In this document: in pieces, positions 1 to 11,600 of the stretch
Layout of the letters: the number at the start of each line of letters is the position of its first letter
Numbering within the stretch: position 1 is the stretch's first letter
NCBI RefSeq assembly: GCF_002078875.1
Contig: NC_034409.1
Coordinates: forward strand, 108,308,898-108,372,897
DNA from: Numida meleagris
Lineage: Eukaryota > Chordata > Aves > Galliformes > Numididae
Length of the DNA: 64,000 bases
Direction: 5' to 3'
Notes under the pieces: model-generated
Databases searched by the model: none
The model's input: the letters and a program-made list of their open reading frames with translations, nothing else
Told to the model about the DNA's origin: nothing
Translations under genes and position numbers: made by a program

Positions 1-79
1 CCCTTGATGAATTCAGAGAAGAGTATTTAAATAATGGTGTAACTCACTTTAAGATTCCTTCCTTCCCTCCCTTTTCTCA

Positions 80-149
80 TTGTTTTTTAATTATATATAA
101 TATATATATATTTATATAATATATTATTTATATATATTATATAATATAT

Positions 150-180
<31 letters not shown>

Positions 181-288
181 ATTATATATATTATATATTA
201 TATAATATATATATATATATTATATATATAATATATATTTATATATATTATAATATTTATATAATTTTTTAATTATATATTATATATA
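80..288. repeat. AT-dinucleotide low-complexity block
   Basis: About 200 bases made almost only of A and T in TA/TATAT runs. It is a simple repeat that can fold on itself and is likely length-variable and hard to assemble. Confidence 0.9.
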
Positions 289-329
289 ACAGAGGAGGGA
301 GGTGTTTTTGGCTGCCAAGGTGGTTGCTG

Positions 330-545
330 TTCTGAGACAGGCTGAGCACTGCTTTGCCAGCAGGAGGTGGTGAGTGATCTCCTTTGGTTTGTTTCTTGTC
401 TCTTTCTTTCACCTACTAAGCTGTATTTTTGATCCGCAGTTTTTCTCAGCTTTACTCATCTTATTCTCCCATCCTGCTGTGGATGGAGCTGTGGCACAGC
501 AGATGAGTGGCTGCTTTGCTGCTGGCCAGGGTCCACTCACCAGAA
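330..545 (-). mobile_element. Degraded avian ERV LTR fragment
   Basis: On the minus strand this resembles part of the LTR at 993-1601. The + strand shows the same order of words: a GCTGAGCA-like word, a GGTGGTGAG word, then (C)TTCTCCCATC-type and TGTGGxGC-type words. It is strongly diverged and lacks clean ends. It is noncoding; only the LTR part is seen, with no viral gene. Confidence 0.5.
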
Positions 546-992
546 GAAATGGAAAGAAACGTTAGGTTGTGGTAGATGTAGAGAATAAGGATATGCTTTT
601 TCTTGAAAAATCTTTACTTGGAAGTGATAAAATGGGAGCAGTTAGATATATGGATTAGAAGGAACAAGGAATTTCCCATTTATAGCTCACTGCTAGCAAA
701 TCCTGGGCTCTAGCATAACACTCCTGGACCTTCGTGACCTTAAAGGCAATCAGACAAAACTGGAGAACAGGAATCCAATGACACTGCTGTTCTGTCTCCA
801 TCCTGGGAAAGAAATTTCACTTCCTCCTGTCACACCCTTGTCAGCTGTGAATCATTTCCCTTCCTCAACACAATTCTCTTCCTACTTGTCTCCTTTTCTT
901 TCTCTGCTCTCCCCAGATAGGACAGTTGATATAATCTGCACACTCAACAGGAAGATTATCAAATGTGGGTTTCCTCCTGTAATGGATTTTTT
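546..992. other. Unassigned spacer between two LTR pieces
   Basis: I see no gene and no clear repeat. It does not look like retroviral coding sequence, so the two LTR pieces are probably separate insertions rather than ends of one provirus. Confidence 0.5.
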
Positions 993-1601
993 TGTCCTGG
1001 TTTCAGGTGAGACAAAGTTGAACTTTTTCCTTTATAGAGTCTGGTATAATGCTATGTTTTGGCTTCAGGAGAAAAAACAATGTTGATAGCACACTCATGT
1101 TTTAGTTGTTGCTGAGCAATGCTGTATGGAGCCAAGGACATCACAAGTTTTTCAGTTTCCTGTACTATCCTGCCAGCAAGGAGAGCTGAGGGGGCGTGAG
1201 GAATCAGGAAGGAACGGAACCATGACAGCTGACCTAACCTGGCCAAACAGGTATTCCATACCAAATGACATCACGTGGGGCGTGGGACTTGAAAAACAGT
1301 GAGGAATTGGCTGGGTGACCTGCCACTGCTTGGGGACTAGCTGAGCATTGGTCAGTGGGTGGTGAGCCATTGCTAGTGCATCACTTGTTCTGTATATAAT
1401 ACGATCATTACTATTATCTCTTTTTCCTCTTCCTTTTCTGTCTTAGTAAGTATTTTTTATCTCAACACGTGAGTTTTAGTTTTTTTGTTTCCATTGTTTT
1501 TTTTTTTTTTTTCCTGATTGCTTCTCCCATCGCACTGAGGGAGTATGGTTTGAGCAAACAACTGTGTGGTGCTTAGCTACCTGCTGGGTTAAACCACAAC
1601 A
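993..1601 (-). mobile_element. Solo LTR of an avian endogenous retrovirus
   Basis: Read on the minus strand it begins TGTTGTGGTTTAACCC and ends CCAGGACA, so it has TG...CA ends and a length near 610 bp typical of avian LTRs. It contains a TATA-like stretch and poly-A tracts. No internal viral genes adjoin it, which fits a solo LTR left by recombination. I could not recognise a target-site duplication. It is related to 330-545 and 42761-43340. Confidence 0.75.
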
Positions 1602-4600
1602 ACTTTCCATTAACTCATAAGGTAATTAGGGACACAAATTAACTGCTTTCCTTCCTTTTTTTTTCTCCCTCTTCTGTGTCTTAAGTATTTGAAAGACTTT
1701 CAACAAGAATTGTCCCAGTAGAGACCCAAAGACTGACATCATATGTTAGGATTTAGTGTTGTAACAATGAGCCAGGGCTTAATTAACCTTCTAGCCCTTT
1801 GGGAGACCTGAGACAGAGGATCTGGTTCCTCACAAAACGACTGCTGCTTCTCTTGCAGTTATTGAGCTCATTAATCTCTCTGGTACTGTACTTAGGCCTA
1901 AAGCTATATCTTATTTTGGTCAACTTAAGAGTGCTAAATATTTTACAGAGATAATGAAATTCCTTGCTCTGCCTTGCAGAGAACATCATTTAAACAAACT
2001 AGTAAGAGAAGAAAAATGAAATGGAAATTCAGGAGCAGAAATTGGGGTTAGATATGTGGACTTCCTGTGTTTATTTGACACCTGTGCCATGTGGGTTTGC
2101 ACTTCAAAACATATAGGACAGGACAGAAGGGGACAAAGAAACTTACCTCTATTTGCTTATGTTAGCCACTGTACAATATATACGTACAGAAAATCTTAAC
2201 CTAGCTCCTTTTTCTGATACAGTCCTCACCTTTCAAGTCAGACTTCATTCCTCCTCCTGGAACAAGTGCTCCCGAAAGCTGTAGAAACTACCCAAAACAC
2301 ACCTAACTAGAAGTCAGCCACATAGCATGATTCATGTTATACTGGTGGGACTGCCTGATGGCTGTGAGTACTGGGAGCATGAATCTGAGTGATCAATAAG
2401 AGCAAATATTAACTTAGACTTAACAATTATAGGAGGCATTCAAGGCAAGGCTGGACGTGGCTCTGGGCAGCCTGGTCTAGTGGTTGGCAACCTTGTACTC
2501 AGCAGCGGGGTTGAAACTCGATGATCTTTGAGGTCCTTTTCAACCCAGGCTGTTCTATGATTCTATGATAGCCACATAATTTTTTTTATGAAGGCAACTT
2601 TAAATTCTGTTTGATGCTACTGCAGAGAGAAGTGAAATCAGTGGAAGGTGACCTGGCTGAAAGATCAGTGTAGATATACAGTGTGAAATTAGGAAGAATA
2701 AACATCATCCATTGCTGTTGATAAACAGTTATACTTGAAGAACAGTTAGAAAGTTAGCAGGAAGAGCGTAGCTTGCATTTTCAAGTAAAAAAGTGAGTTT
2801 GTATCCCTCATTTTCAGAGGGAGTTCCTTTTTTCCAATGTGGTTTTCTTCCCAATAGTAGATTTCATGCACCCGGAATCCTCATCCTGTAAACATCCATC
2901 TAAGAGAGTTGATGGAGCATGCTGTGGCCCCTGTTCCCAACATAGCTACCTATGTGGAGAAACCAGTCTGCTTAGTAAGGAGGAAAGGAAAGGCTTGTGC
3001 ATGTTTCTGTTTCGGTGATTTAAACTTCAGAAGCTGAGATGCACGCAGAAGTCTCTTCTTGGTCTCGTAGCACATACGGAGTCTTTTCATTCAGTCATAC
3101 AGATGACTCCTAGGTTAATCTATTCCATTACAGTGCACCTCACAGTCAAGATCTATCACGGTGGTGACCTACTTGGGTACTGAGCCCACTGCTGTAATAA
3201 AAATGATAATGCTGATGCTTAGGAGAAGCACTTGCATGAGCAGCAGCTGGCTACAAACTGCCCCAAGTTCAGATCCTTCTCTCTCAAATTCTAGTGAATT
3301 TAAATAATTCATTATTTAAAGGGTAGGTATAATTCTGCCCTGCTGATGTGATTAGGGAAAAGTTTCAGACCCAAAAACTGGCTAGGGCTGTTTTAGTTTA
3401 CTGGAAACATCTACACTGTGACTACAAAATCTAAAGAGATATAAATTCTGTGGTGACTAAAACCTTAATCCCACTGAACTACTGACCTTAGCTCTAATCT
3501 CTGAGAAAAGGGGACAAGCACTGTATGCTAACGGGAGATTTGCTGGAAGAGATTTGTATGTATTTAGCCCACCTTTGCCTGTTTTCATACCTGTGTTGGT
3601 TAGGTCTGTGTAGGATGGCCAACTTGATGAATGTATGGAATAAATAATGTTGGAGCTGACTGGAAGGAATTCATCATTTTCTACACATGTGTGTAACTGG
3701 TTTTTTGTGTTTCAGTAAATCATGTATTTGCCATATACTTATTAGTGATACTGTAAATAGATGTATAAATGCTGTCATTTTTAAAACTGCTGAGTTGCAG
3801 CGACATGATATACTTTACCTTTCAAAGTCCACCAGAAAAAAGTAATCAAGTGTTTACATTCAGCTGCTCACCTAGACATAGAGATCAGATATTTTATTGT
3901 GCTATATAAAACTTCTACAGTTTTGGCCTTGTAAAGTATTTTATATTTGACTGGGCTAAGGAAACAAAAAATCAAAGAAGTTTTGAGAAAATGCTGAAGA
4001 AAATGTTCAAAGAATTGGAAGTATCATTAATCCCCAGAACAACACAGTGTATGAAAGAAAAAACTGAGAATATTCACCTGCTGTATGGATTGAAACATGC
4101 TATATGGACACTGTAATCATTTTTGAAAGAACATTATAAGCCAAAGAAACAGTTAAGTTTGTGCTAAAAGAAAAATATATGACTTCTGTAAATACTCAAA
4201 CACCGAAAGCAACTTAGCACAATGTTACTGCAATAAACAATTATGCGTAATACACAGATATTTTTAGCTCTACCTTAGGTTTACTTAGCTTTATACATGT
4301 ATGAAGTGTTCTTCATTTTTTACCCTTTATGGTAAACAACTTTACAGTAGGCTCTGTATCTTAATTATTTCTATTGAAGATAGTCAAGTCTACGTCCTCT
4401 AAGTTCAGGAAATTACATTTAAGTTGAAGAAATTGCATGTTTCTGGGGTGAACAGTGACTGCAGTGAAACAAGAGCTAATTTTACGAGTACTTCAGCCTA
4501 ATACAAAATAATCAGACCTGAAAGAAGTGCAATACCATATTATATCTATGTATGAAGAGACTTACACTGTAAATCCTTAAGCTTTGTGGGCCATATTCAC

Positions 4601-4984
4601 TGGTACACTCCAGCTGCTATTTGTGGCTCTGAAACCAAGATGTACCAGTGCGTGGACCGGTTTTGCCCTTGCACCTCACTCACCTCCCTGTGCTTGCTGG
4701 CTCGTGCCACATACTCTGCTCCCTGCAATCATCCTGCTGGCCTCACACTCTGCAACAAGCCACCTTTCTTCAGGCCGAATTATAAACCAGCCATCTGTCA
4801 CCTTACTCACTGTGATCTGTAAAGCCCATCTTCCACATGGCCTGCAACAGAATCAATGGGCACTTCTGAGGTCACTGAAAAAGCGGTGCAGGTGCACACG
4901 CTCACATCCAAATGCCTCTGACCACTGTGGGAATGGTTTAGGCTCTTCAGCGTTACGTATGCGCTTCAGAACCCTATGGTTAGT
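1602..4984. other. Upstream flank of TRAPPC10, no gene seen
   Basis: AT-rich noncoding DNA interrupted only by the CR1 tail at 2431-2570. From 4584 it becomes more C-rich and carries a 199-codon open frame running into the CR1 at 4985. That frame has no recognisable family and overlaps a repeat, so I do not call a gene. The neighbouring gene AGPAT3, expected upstream from human synteny, is not in the window. Confidence 0.6.
2431..2570 (+). repeat. CR1 LINE 3' tail
   Basis: Shows the standard CR1 end: a GGCAGCCTGGTCTAGTGG word, then a 'gatctttgaggtcc' and 'ttcaaccca' stretch, ending in repeated TTCTATGA units. It is 5'-truncated, as most CR1 copies are. Confidence 0.9.
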
Positions 4985-5204
4985 ACAGAACCACAGGATG
5001 GTTTGGGCTGGAAGGGACCTCAAAGACCATCGAGTTCCAACACCCTGCCGTGGGCAGGGCTGCCCTCCACCAGTTCAGGCTGCTCAGGGCCCCACACAAC
5101 CTGGCCTTGAGCACCTCCAGGGATGGGGCACCACAGCTTCTCTGGGCAGCCTGTGCCAGCGCCTCGCTGCCCTCTGGGGATAGCTTTTCCCCTAACACCT
5201 CGCC
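4985..5204 (-). repeat. CR1 LINE 3' fragment abutting the TRAPPC10 CpG island
   Basis: In reverse orientation it gives the standard CR1 3' region (GGCACAGGCTGCCCAGAGAA, ATCCCTGGAGGTGCTCAAGG) and ends in a short tail near 4985. Its 5' truncation point lies at about 5204, where the CpG island starts, so it is the immediate upstream neighbour of the promoter. Confidence 0.92.
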
Positions 5205-5538
5205 GCCCCGGCAGGCCCTGAACCCTCACAGCAGCGCCCCGCAGCGCCCGGCCCGCCCCGCGCAGGCGCACCGCCCCCCGGCCCGCCGCTGCCCGGCCCC
5301 GCTCCCCTTTCCCTCCGCCTGTCGGCAGCCGCGCCCGGCCCGGACGGCATCGCCCGTCGCCGGCCGTTCTCGGCGCTCCCCGGAAGCGGTAATGCTCCGC
5401 CGGTGATCCAGGAAGCGGATGAGCCCGCACGCCTTCCCCTCCGGAGCGGCGCGGCGGGGAAGGGGCGCGGGGGCCGCGAGCAGGCCCGGCGGCGGCACGG
5501 CCCGTGGCAGCCCCCCCGGCGGCGGCAGCGGCGTTTCC

Positions 5539-5571
5539 ATGGCGCCGGGAGGGCGGGGGAGCCGGGGCTGA
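5539..5571 (+). promoter_or_regulatory. Upstream open frame in the TRAPPC10 leader
   Basis: An ATG at 5539 opens 10 codons and stops at 5569-5571, 15 nt before the main ATG at 5587. A still shorter ATG frame (4 codons plus stop) lies at 5392-5406. Both matter only if the transcript starts upstream of them. The spacing would allow some re-initiation or leaky scanning. The frames are seen directly; any effect on translation is inferred. Confidence 0.5.
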
Positions 5572-5586
5572 GGACCCCGCCCGCTC

Positions 5587-5665
5587 ATGGACCCCGCCGC
5601 GGCGGCGGCCGGCGAGGAGAAGCCGCCGGTGATCTACACCATGGAGAACAAGCCCATCGTCACCT
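5587..5665 (+). CDS. TRAPPC10: TRAPPC10 coding exon 1, with start choice
   Basis: Exon 1 encodes an alanine-rich start ([12 protein letters not shown]) followed by [14 protein letters not shown], which matches the human N-terminus after its own short acidic lead. It ends after the first base of a cysteine codon at a strong donor (GTGAGT, 5666). I chose the ATG at 5587 because its reading continues straight into the conserved block and its length matches human. Its context is poor, with C at -3 and G at +4. A second in-frame ATG at 5641 (residue 19) has a better context (A at -3, G at +4), so initiation there is possible and would drop 18 poorly conserved residues. Confidence 0.9.
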
Positions 5666-8600
5666 GTGAGTGCGGCCGGTGACGGGCCCGGCGGGGCGGG
5701 GAGGGCGGAGGGGCGGCGGCCTCCCGGCGGGGACAGCCCGCGGCTTTGTGTGCGGAAAATGGCACTGGGGAGCGGGCTGGGGGCCGCCCTGCCGCCCCTC
5801 CTCGTCGCCCTGCGTTCCTTGGGTGTGCGGGAGGATGGTGGTGAATAAGGAGCGTGGCTCGCGGGGTCGCAGGTACTCAGGGTGCAAACGTGGCAATAAA
5901 ACTTACGCCCTGAACTTCTCGTCGGTGTAGTGCTGCCGAGGGTGAGGAGGAAGGCGTGCCTCTGCGGTGGGGAGGGCTCGCTACTGATGGGTTCCCGCTG
6001 ACATTATAATTTAATCCTTAACTGTTGTGCCTCAGCTCCGTCTCTGAAAGGCAGACTGTGTTTAACGAGCCGTGTCCTGTGGTTCCAGTGATGGATTAGT
6101 TCCCTCAGGTGTAAAGCACAGCGTGTGGACACCGGTGCTCTGGTGGAAAACAGGAGCTCCTGTGCTCCTGCAGGTATAGAGGGTGGCACACGGAGTTCAC
6201 TTAAACAGGTGAACCACAGCCATAGTGCTGCTAATGGATGGGGTTAGCCACAGAATTCTGTGTGCTTTAACAGGAGGTTCACCTCCCGACAGTGACATCA
6301 GAAAAGACAGAGTCAGAGTCATAGAATGTCCCCAGTTGGAAGGGACATATAAGGACCATCAAGTTCAACTCCAGGCTCCACACAGGACCACCCAAAATCA
6401 AACCCTATATCTGAGAGTTTTGTCCAGGCGCTCCTTGAACTCCGGCACTTGGGGTCATGTCCACTGCCCTGGGCAGCCTGTCCGATGCCCACCACCCTCT
6501 GGCGCAGACCCTTTCCCTAACCCCGGCTGCCCCTCCCCTGACACAGCTCCATGCCGTTCCCTCGGGCCCTGTCGCTGTCACAGAGAGCAGAGCTCAGCGC
6601 TGCCCCTCCGCTCCCTGTGAGGAGCTGCAGCCGCCATGAGGCCTCCCCTCAGCTCCTCTGCTCTGGGCTGGACACTCCGAGGGGCCTCAGCTGCTCCTCG
6701 TACCTCTGTTTGCACTTTATCAGTAGAGCCATGGTAATGCTATATGTGCTTGCAGAATAAAAACTGTTCCGCATTTTTGAGTTGTCTTAGTACAGAGTCA
6801 GCATCTACTGTATTCCCTGACTAATGATTTATGTCTTAGACTGATATTGATATCCAAGTGTAAACTCCTAACCACATAATTACAGAATTGTGCGTATAAA
6901 TACCTATATTATTTTCTCCAGACTCTTTTATAAATGTGCTTTTCTTAAACTTTTTAATTAATTTTGGATGAAGCTCCTAAACTGAAATCAGTGATATCTT
7001 TACTGAATATTCTATCCTCACCTACTTCAAGACACCTTTGAAATCCATTTCAAATGTAAAGACAGAAAAATGTACATACTAGAAACACGTGAAGGATATA
7101 GTTGACTGTGCAGCCTGCTGTAGAGCACCTGCTTTTGCAGGGCCATTGGACTCCGTCTCCAGAGATTCTCTTCCAACCCATATCGTTCTGTGATCCCTGT
7201 TGGTGTCATGGTAGTATTCAGGCTGTGTTTGAGATGACCATGCATCATTTGTGTGCCTTGTTGCTGGACTACCAGGGTCATTTCTGGGGCTGTGAGCAAC
7301 CATGACAGCAGTATGGCAATAAAACTTTTCTGATGTGAATTGGAATTGATCTGAGAAAACTGAATTCAAAAAATAAAGCTAATCGAGCAAAAGCGCTCAG
7401 AGATGACCTCTCTGGTGAATGTTGTAAGGGTGATTTGCTATCGTTTTTAAACAAACACTTGTTTTTAGTGGTGGGAACACATTTTGTTTCAGCAGCTTTA
7501 GTTTCCTTTCTTCTTTGTCCAGAGAATTGGACTTAGAGACTGTGCAACTTCAAACAAATGCATTCAACAAAAATGACTTCCGTGAGGGAAAGCTTTTCTG
7601 ACCATCCATGAGCGGATGAGGCTTGGCCTTTCAGGAAAAATAATTGTTGGCTTTGTATTGGTTTGTTGGAAAGTGCATTCAAAACTACAATATTAGAAGC
7701 CATTCAGTTACTGCAACTTATCTTCTGTTTTGTTGTCCTGATTTCAGGCAGTTAAAGTTGTCTGGGATAAATGTCCTGGCCAGCAGGTGTACGTGAGGGG
7801 GAACAGACTGCAAGGAGAGGTGATGGAGTCTCCTTCTCTGGAGACTTATCTAAGACCTTCCTGGATGCTGTCCCACGTGGCCTGCTGTAGGGAACCTTCT
7901 TTAGCAGAGGAGTGGACTTGATGGTCTCCAGAGGTCCTTTCCAACCCCTTTGATTCAGTGATTCTTTGACTAACTTTTGACTGTGTGAAGATTAAGTAAG
8001 GTTGTGTCTCAGAACCCAAGTATTTCCCTTTGCTACAACGTTTAGATTAATCTCTGTCAGATAAACATTTGTATCGTGAAATGCTCCTGTTGACTTTCAG
8101 AGTTTATTTTTGGTAATTGAGAACTGAAAAGTTCTGTTCTTTTGGAATGAAACTTGTTTTCACAACACTGTACACACAGTGGTGTTTTGCAAACATACAT
8201 TTTTACCTACTTGAGGTAAATTTGTGCCTATTTCCAAAGGAATGCATCTGTGGAGAAAAGAACTGATAGAGTTGTGCTTCCAAATCTATGAGTTTGTCTC
8301 TATTATAAAAGTAATTATTTGCCAGATTGGTACAATCCTGAATGTAGCACTCTTGGTATGTATGCTTCAGCCTACAGAATAAAAATGGCAGCTCCTATGT
8401 GGCTTGTATAATTGGTGCTTATAGCAAATGCAGTTTTTAACACTACTCTTTTCATATAACTAACGACTCTGAAGAGAGTTTCTTTAGGCAAGCAGATAAC
8501 TGTATTTTGTATGAACTGTATTTTGTAGAATGGAAAAAGTAGTATATTCACAGACAGATGCTGTTCCTCTGTTGTTGTTTTTTCCGCCTTACCTCAAAAT

Positions 8601-11600
8601 GGCAGCATCCCATCAAGTCATTCTCCTCAGTTAGGCCTGAGTGCCGTGATGACTTCTTTCCAGAATAGTTTGAAGCACATTTTTGTATTGTCAGTCTTAA
8701 ACTCAGTAGGGACTTTCACTTATCCAGCTGTGGGTATTCTCACTGCGGTACATTACATTGCAAGCTCTCACCAGTCAGCCTCTAGCTTTCTCTCACTGCT
8801 GTAGAAATACTATTTTTAGCATTGTTAATTGTTTTTTATTTGAAGAGGCAGATTGAGCTTCAGACATCTTGGACTTTGGTATCTTCCTCGCAGTGCTGAC
8901 TTTAAGCAAAGTAGATTGCTTTCTTAGCAAACCTGAACAATGTTGCTTGCATTTCCTGGATCGTATGTTAAATTAAATTTGAGAAAGTCTTTGGAACAGT
9001 AATATAATGTTCATTCAAATACATGCCAACCAGGTGTTCTGATTAAATAACTTGTCCTTATGTAGCTGGTTTACACTTCAATTATTTTCTGTCGTCCACA
9101 TAAAGAGCAAGTTGAAGGCTGTAGACCATCTTGCTAAATGAAGTAATGTAATGGTTTTCTCAGTGCTTTTCTGCCAAGCTATTCCTTTGCAGTTATTGTC
9201 AAGCAGTTGTCGAATATTCCTTATCAATGTGTAGTATCTATTTATAAATATATATAACTGTGTGTATAATTTGTTCTCACTGTCATTGCTTGTAGTAGAA
9301 AGAACTTTCTATCTCTTTGGGGAGAATAGGTTGCAACGCTTTCATCTGAGCCGTGTTCAGAATGTGTTGTGATACGGCAAGAGCAAGATCATTGTGGGCC
9401 TGAGAATGGAAAATGTCTGCAAATATCTACAAGAACAGCATAAACAGAAAAGACTGATGAAAGGAAAGGGGATGTGGGGAGAGTTCTAAATCTTTTTCAA
9501 GTAAGAATGAATACCTGCGGTTAAGGATACTATTGTGGAATTGAAAGAGATTCAAAAGATCTTTCGTTACTAGTAGGCAGAGGTTTTAAAATGTGCCAAA
9601 CGAGAAGTGGCACGTAGCCCAATTGATTGGTGATTTGCTGCTAGTGTGACCCTTTAAACAACTAAATCCTGCAGAAGTGTGTTCTGTCTGTTCGCAAACA
9701 GGCCTCCTGTCTGCACTGTAAGTCATTACTGCTGAGGAGGTGATCCGATATTATTCTCTACTTATGTCTAATTAGCTTTGTCGTGAGTAGAGGCAGCGTT
9801 TTCTTGTTAGTGTTAACTCCAATTTTATAAGCATAGTGGTGCAGCACTAAGATGGAAAAACTTACTAAAAGAAATTTCTTCTGCAGGTTACTAGTGAATT
9901 AGGTACAGTTTTTATATAGCAATTAAGATGTCTTGTATCTTAGCTTTCAGCCCTCTTTTGAAAATGAATCCAGATTGGGGAGCAGGAGGACCTTTTTAAA
10001 AACAAAAGCAAAAGAGCAAAACCCCCAAACAAACAACAAACGGAACCTTCCAAAACTTTAGATGGATACACTTATAACAGGCTTGTGAATTATGAAAAGA
10101 AAAATATCATAGCAGGACTTGTTACCGATTTAATAATAAATGAGATCAGAAGGATTAGGGTTGAACAATATTTGGAATGAAAGCTAAACAAATCCACTAA
10201 AGTGTAGTCCTGGCACTGTGCTCCTTCAAAGTTATTTAGAGCCTTTTGTCTCACTTGTCAGAATTTTTCACTGATATCAAAGAAAAATATTTGTCTGCTT
10301 TAGTCATCTGCCTTCAGAAGCGTGTGTGTATTTTTGTTTTTATTTTCTTAATGCTGCCTGTGTAGTTAGTTGATGGGTTGGAATGATTTCTTTCAGGAGG
10401 AAATATTGATTTGGGAATGTTCAGGTAGTTCACTGACAAGCATCTAGAAAGTCTGGGATGTGTTAGGGAAAAAAAAAAAATTAAAATTCTTGGGGATTTT
10501 GGTCGGTTTGGGATAGGTCTCAAAATGTTTTTATTGTTCTTGTGTGTCAGACAGCTGTCACAAAGAATACATGTTCCTATTGGGAATCTTGGACTTGATG
10601 TGCCAACATGCCACGGAGTAAAACAAGGAAGAAGGAATGGAGAAATGACAAACTTGGAACTAATAGCATAAAATTTCAATGAGAAGCTTGAACCTTTGTG
10701 TGGTCTTCTGGAGTTGTATTTTCTAGAGCGCTCAGCCACCTTACCGTTATGCTGTCACCTAAACAGAGGGTGTTTTGGCATTGGTTGTCCCTTTCAGTTC
10801 TTGGCTAACGTCACCCTTGAAATTTTTCCATAGGATTAGTTTTATGGTTATGAACTCCTGTGTAGGGATATAGCCTATTCCTGAACAACAGGTTGATACA
10901 TTCTTTACTCGGTTATGCAGTGAGATTTACAGCCAGCTTCACAATCAGGATTGTGAAGAATATTATCAGAATATTGTAGAACTAAAGATGTACTCTTCTG
11001 GTTGTTTTAAGTGATAAGAGATGTTATTTCCTAGTTGTCATCTGTGTTGGGATATTTAGGTCTTGTTTAATTCTGTCAATTGTTTAGAAGAAGAAAATCC
11101 TTCTCTAAAAGGCTGTTGTGTTTAGTTGTGATAGGATTCCAAAATTATTTTTGTTTCCCATTCACACACATCCATCTTTCTCCTTTTCAGCCATGTCTGA
11201 TCATCCTTTACGTGTTGGCTCTACTACTGACAGTCCTTTGAATGAAAGCTTAGTGCTGAGACTCATCCACCAAGATGAACTTGCTACAGTAAAATGGTGC
11301 TTAGGCATCCATCCATGTTGTTTGTATTTCTTGTGTGTGTGTCTTTGTTTGTTTAAGAAAATAACAAATTTAAAGCCATTCTCAGACTTTAACCTTTTTT
11401 ATTCCCTGTTCCCCTCCCTCCCCGGACTTTGGAGTTTGCTGTAAATTGAAATTCCAGGAGTACTTATTTTCTTGGAATGTTTCATTCAAAATTCAGTTAG
11501 ATGCAAGGGAAAATTCGTGTGTGGGGATTTTTTTTGTTTGTTCATTTTTTGTCTTGTTTTTTAAAATATTTTAGGAAGTAGATCATGCATGCAGCAAGTG

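Larger units (their letters stand above)
5170..5900. promoter_or_regulatory. TRAPPC10: CpG-island promoter of TRAPPC10
   Basis: A GC-rich, CpG-dense stretch surrounds TRAPPC10 exon 1, in contrast to AT-rich flanks. No TATA box is evident. Candidate sites are an NRF1-like GCGCAGGCGCAC at 5260-5271 (one mismatch to the usual core) and an ETS/GABP-like CCGGAAGC at 5380-5387. The start site cannot be placed from sequence; it probably lies between about 5250 and 5560. This pattern is typical of a broadly expressed housekeeping gene. Confidence 0.85.

Noticed and set aside
4584..5183. 199-codon open frame upstream of TRAPPC10.
   Set aside because: Its second half lies in the reverse complement of a CR1, and the first half shows no family features; GC-rich sequence gives long chance frames.
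5020..5588. Long minus-strand frames (120-136 codons) across the TRAPPC10 promoter.
   Set aside because: They are arginine-, proline- and glycine-rich shadows of a CpG island and a CR1, with no conserved motif.
11191..11288. Exon-like block in TRAPPC10 intron 1: strong pyrimidine tract and CAG, an open frame of 98 bases, then GTAAAA.
   Set aside because: Including it would shift the reading frame into exon 2, the translation matches nothing I know, and the donor is only fair. Kept as a possible pseudo-exon only.
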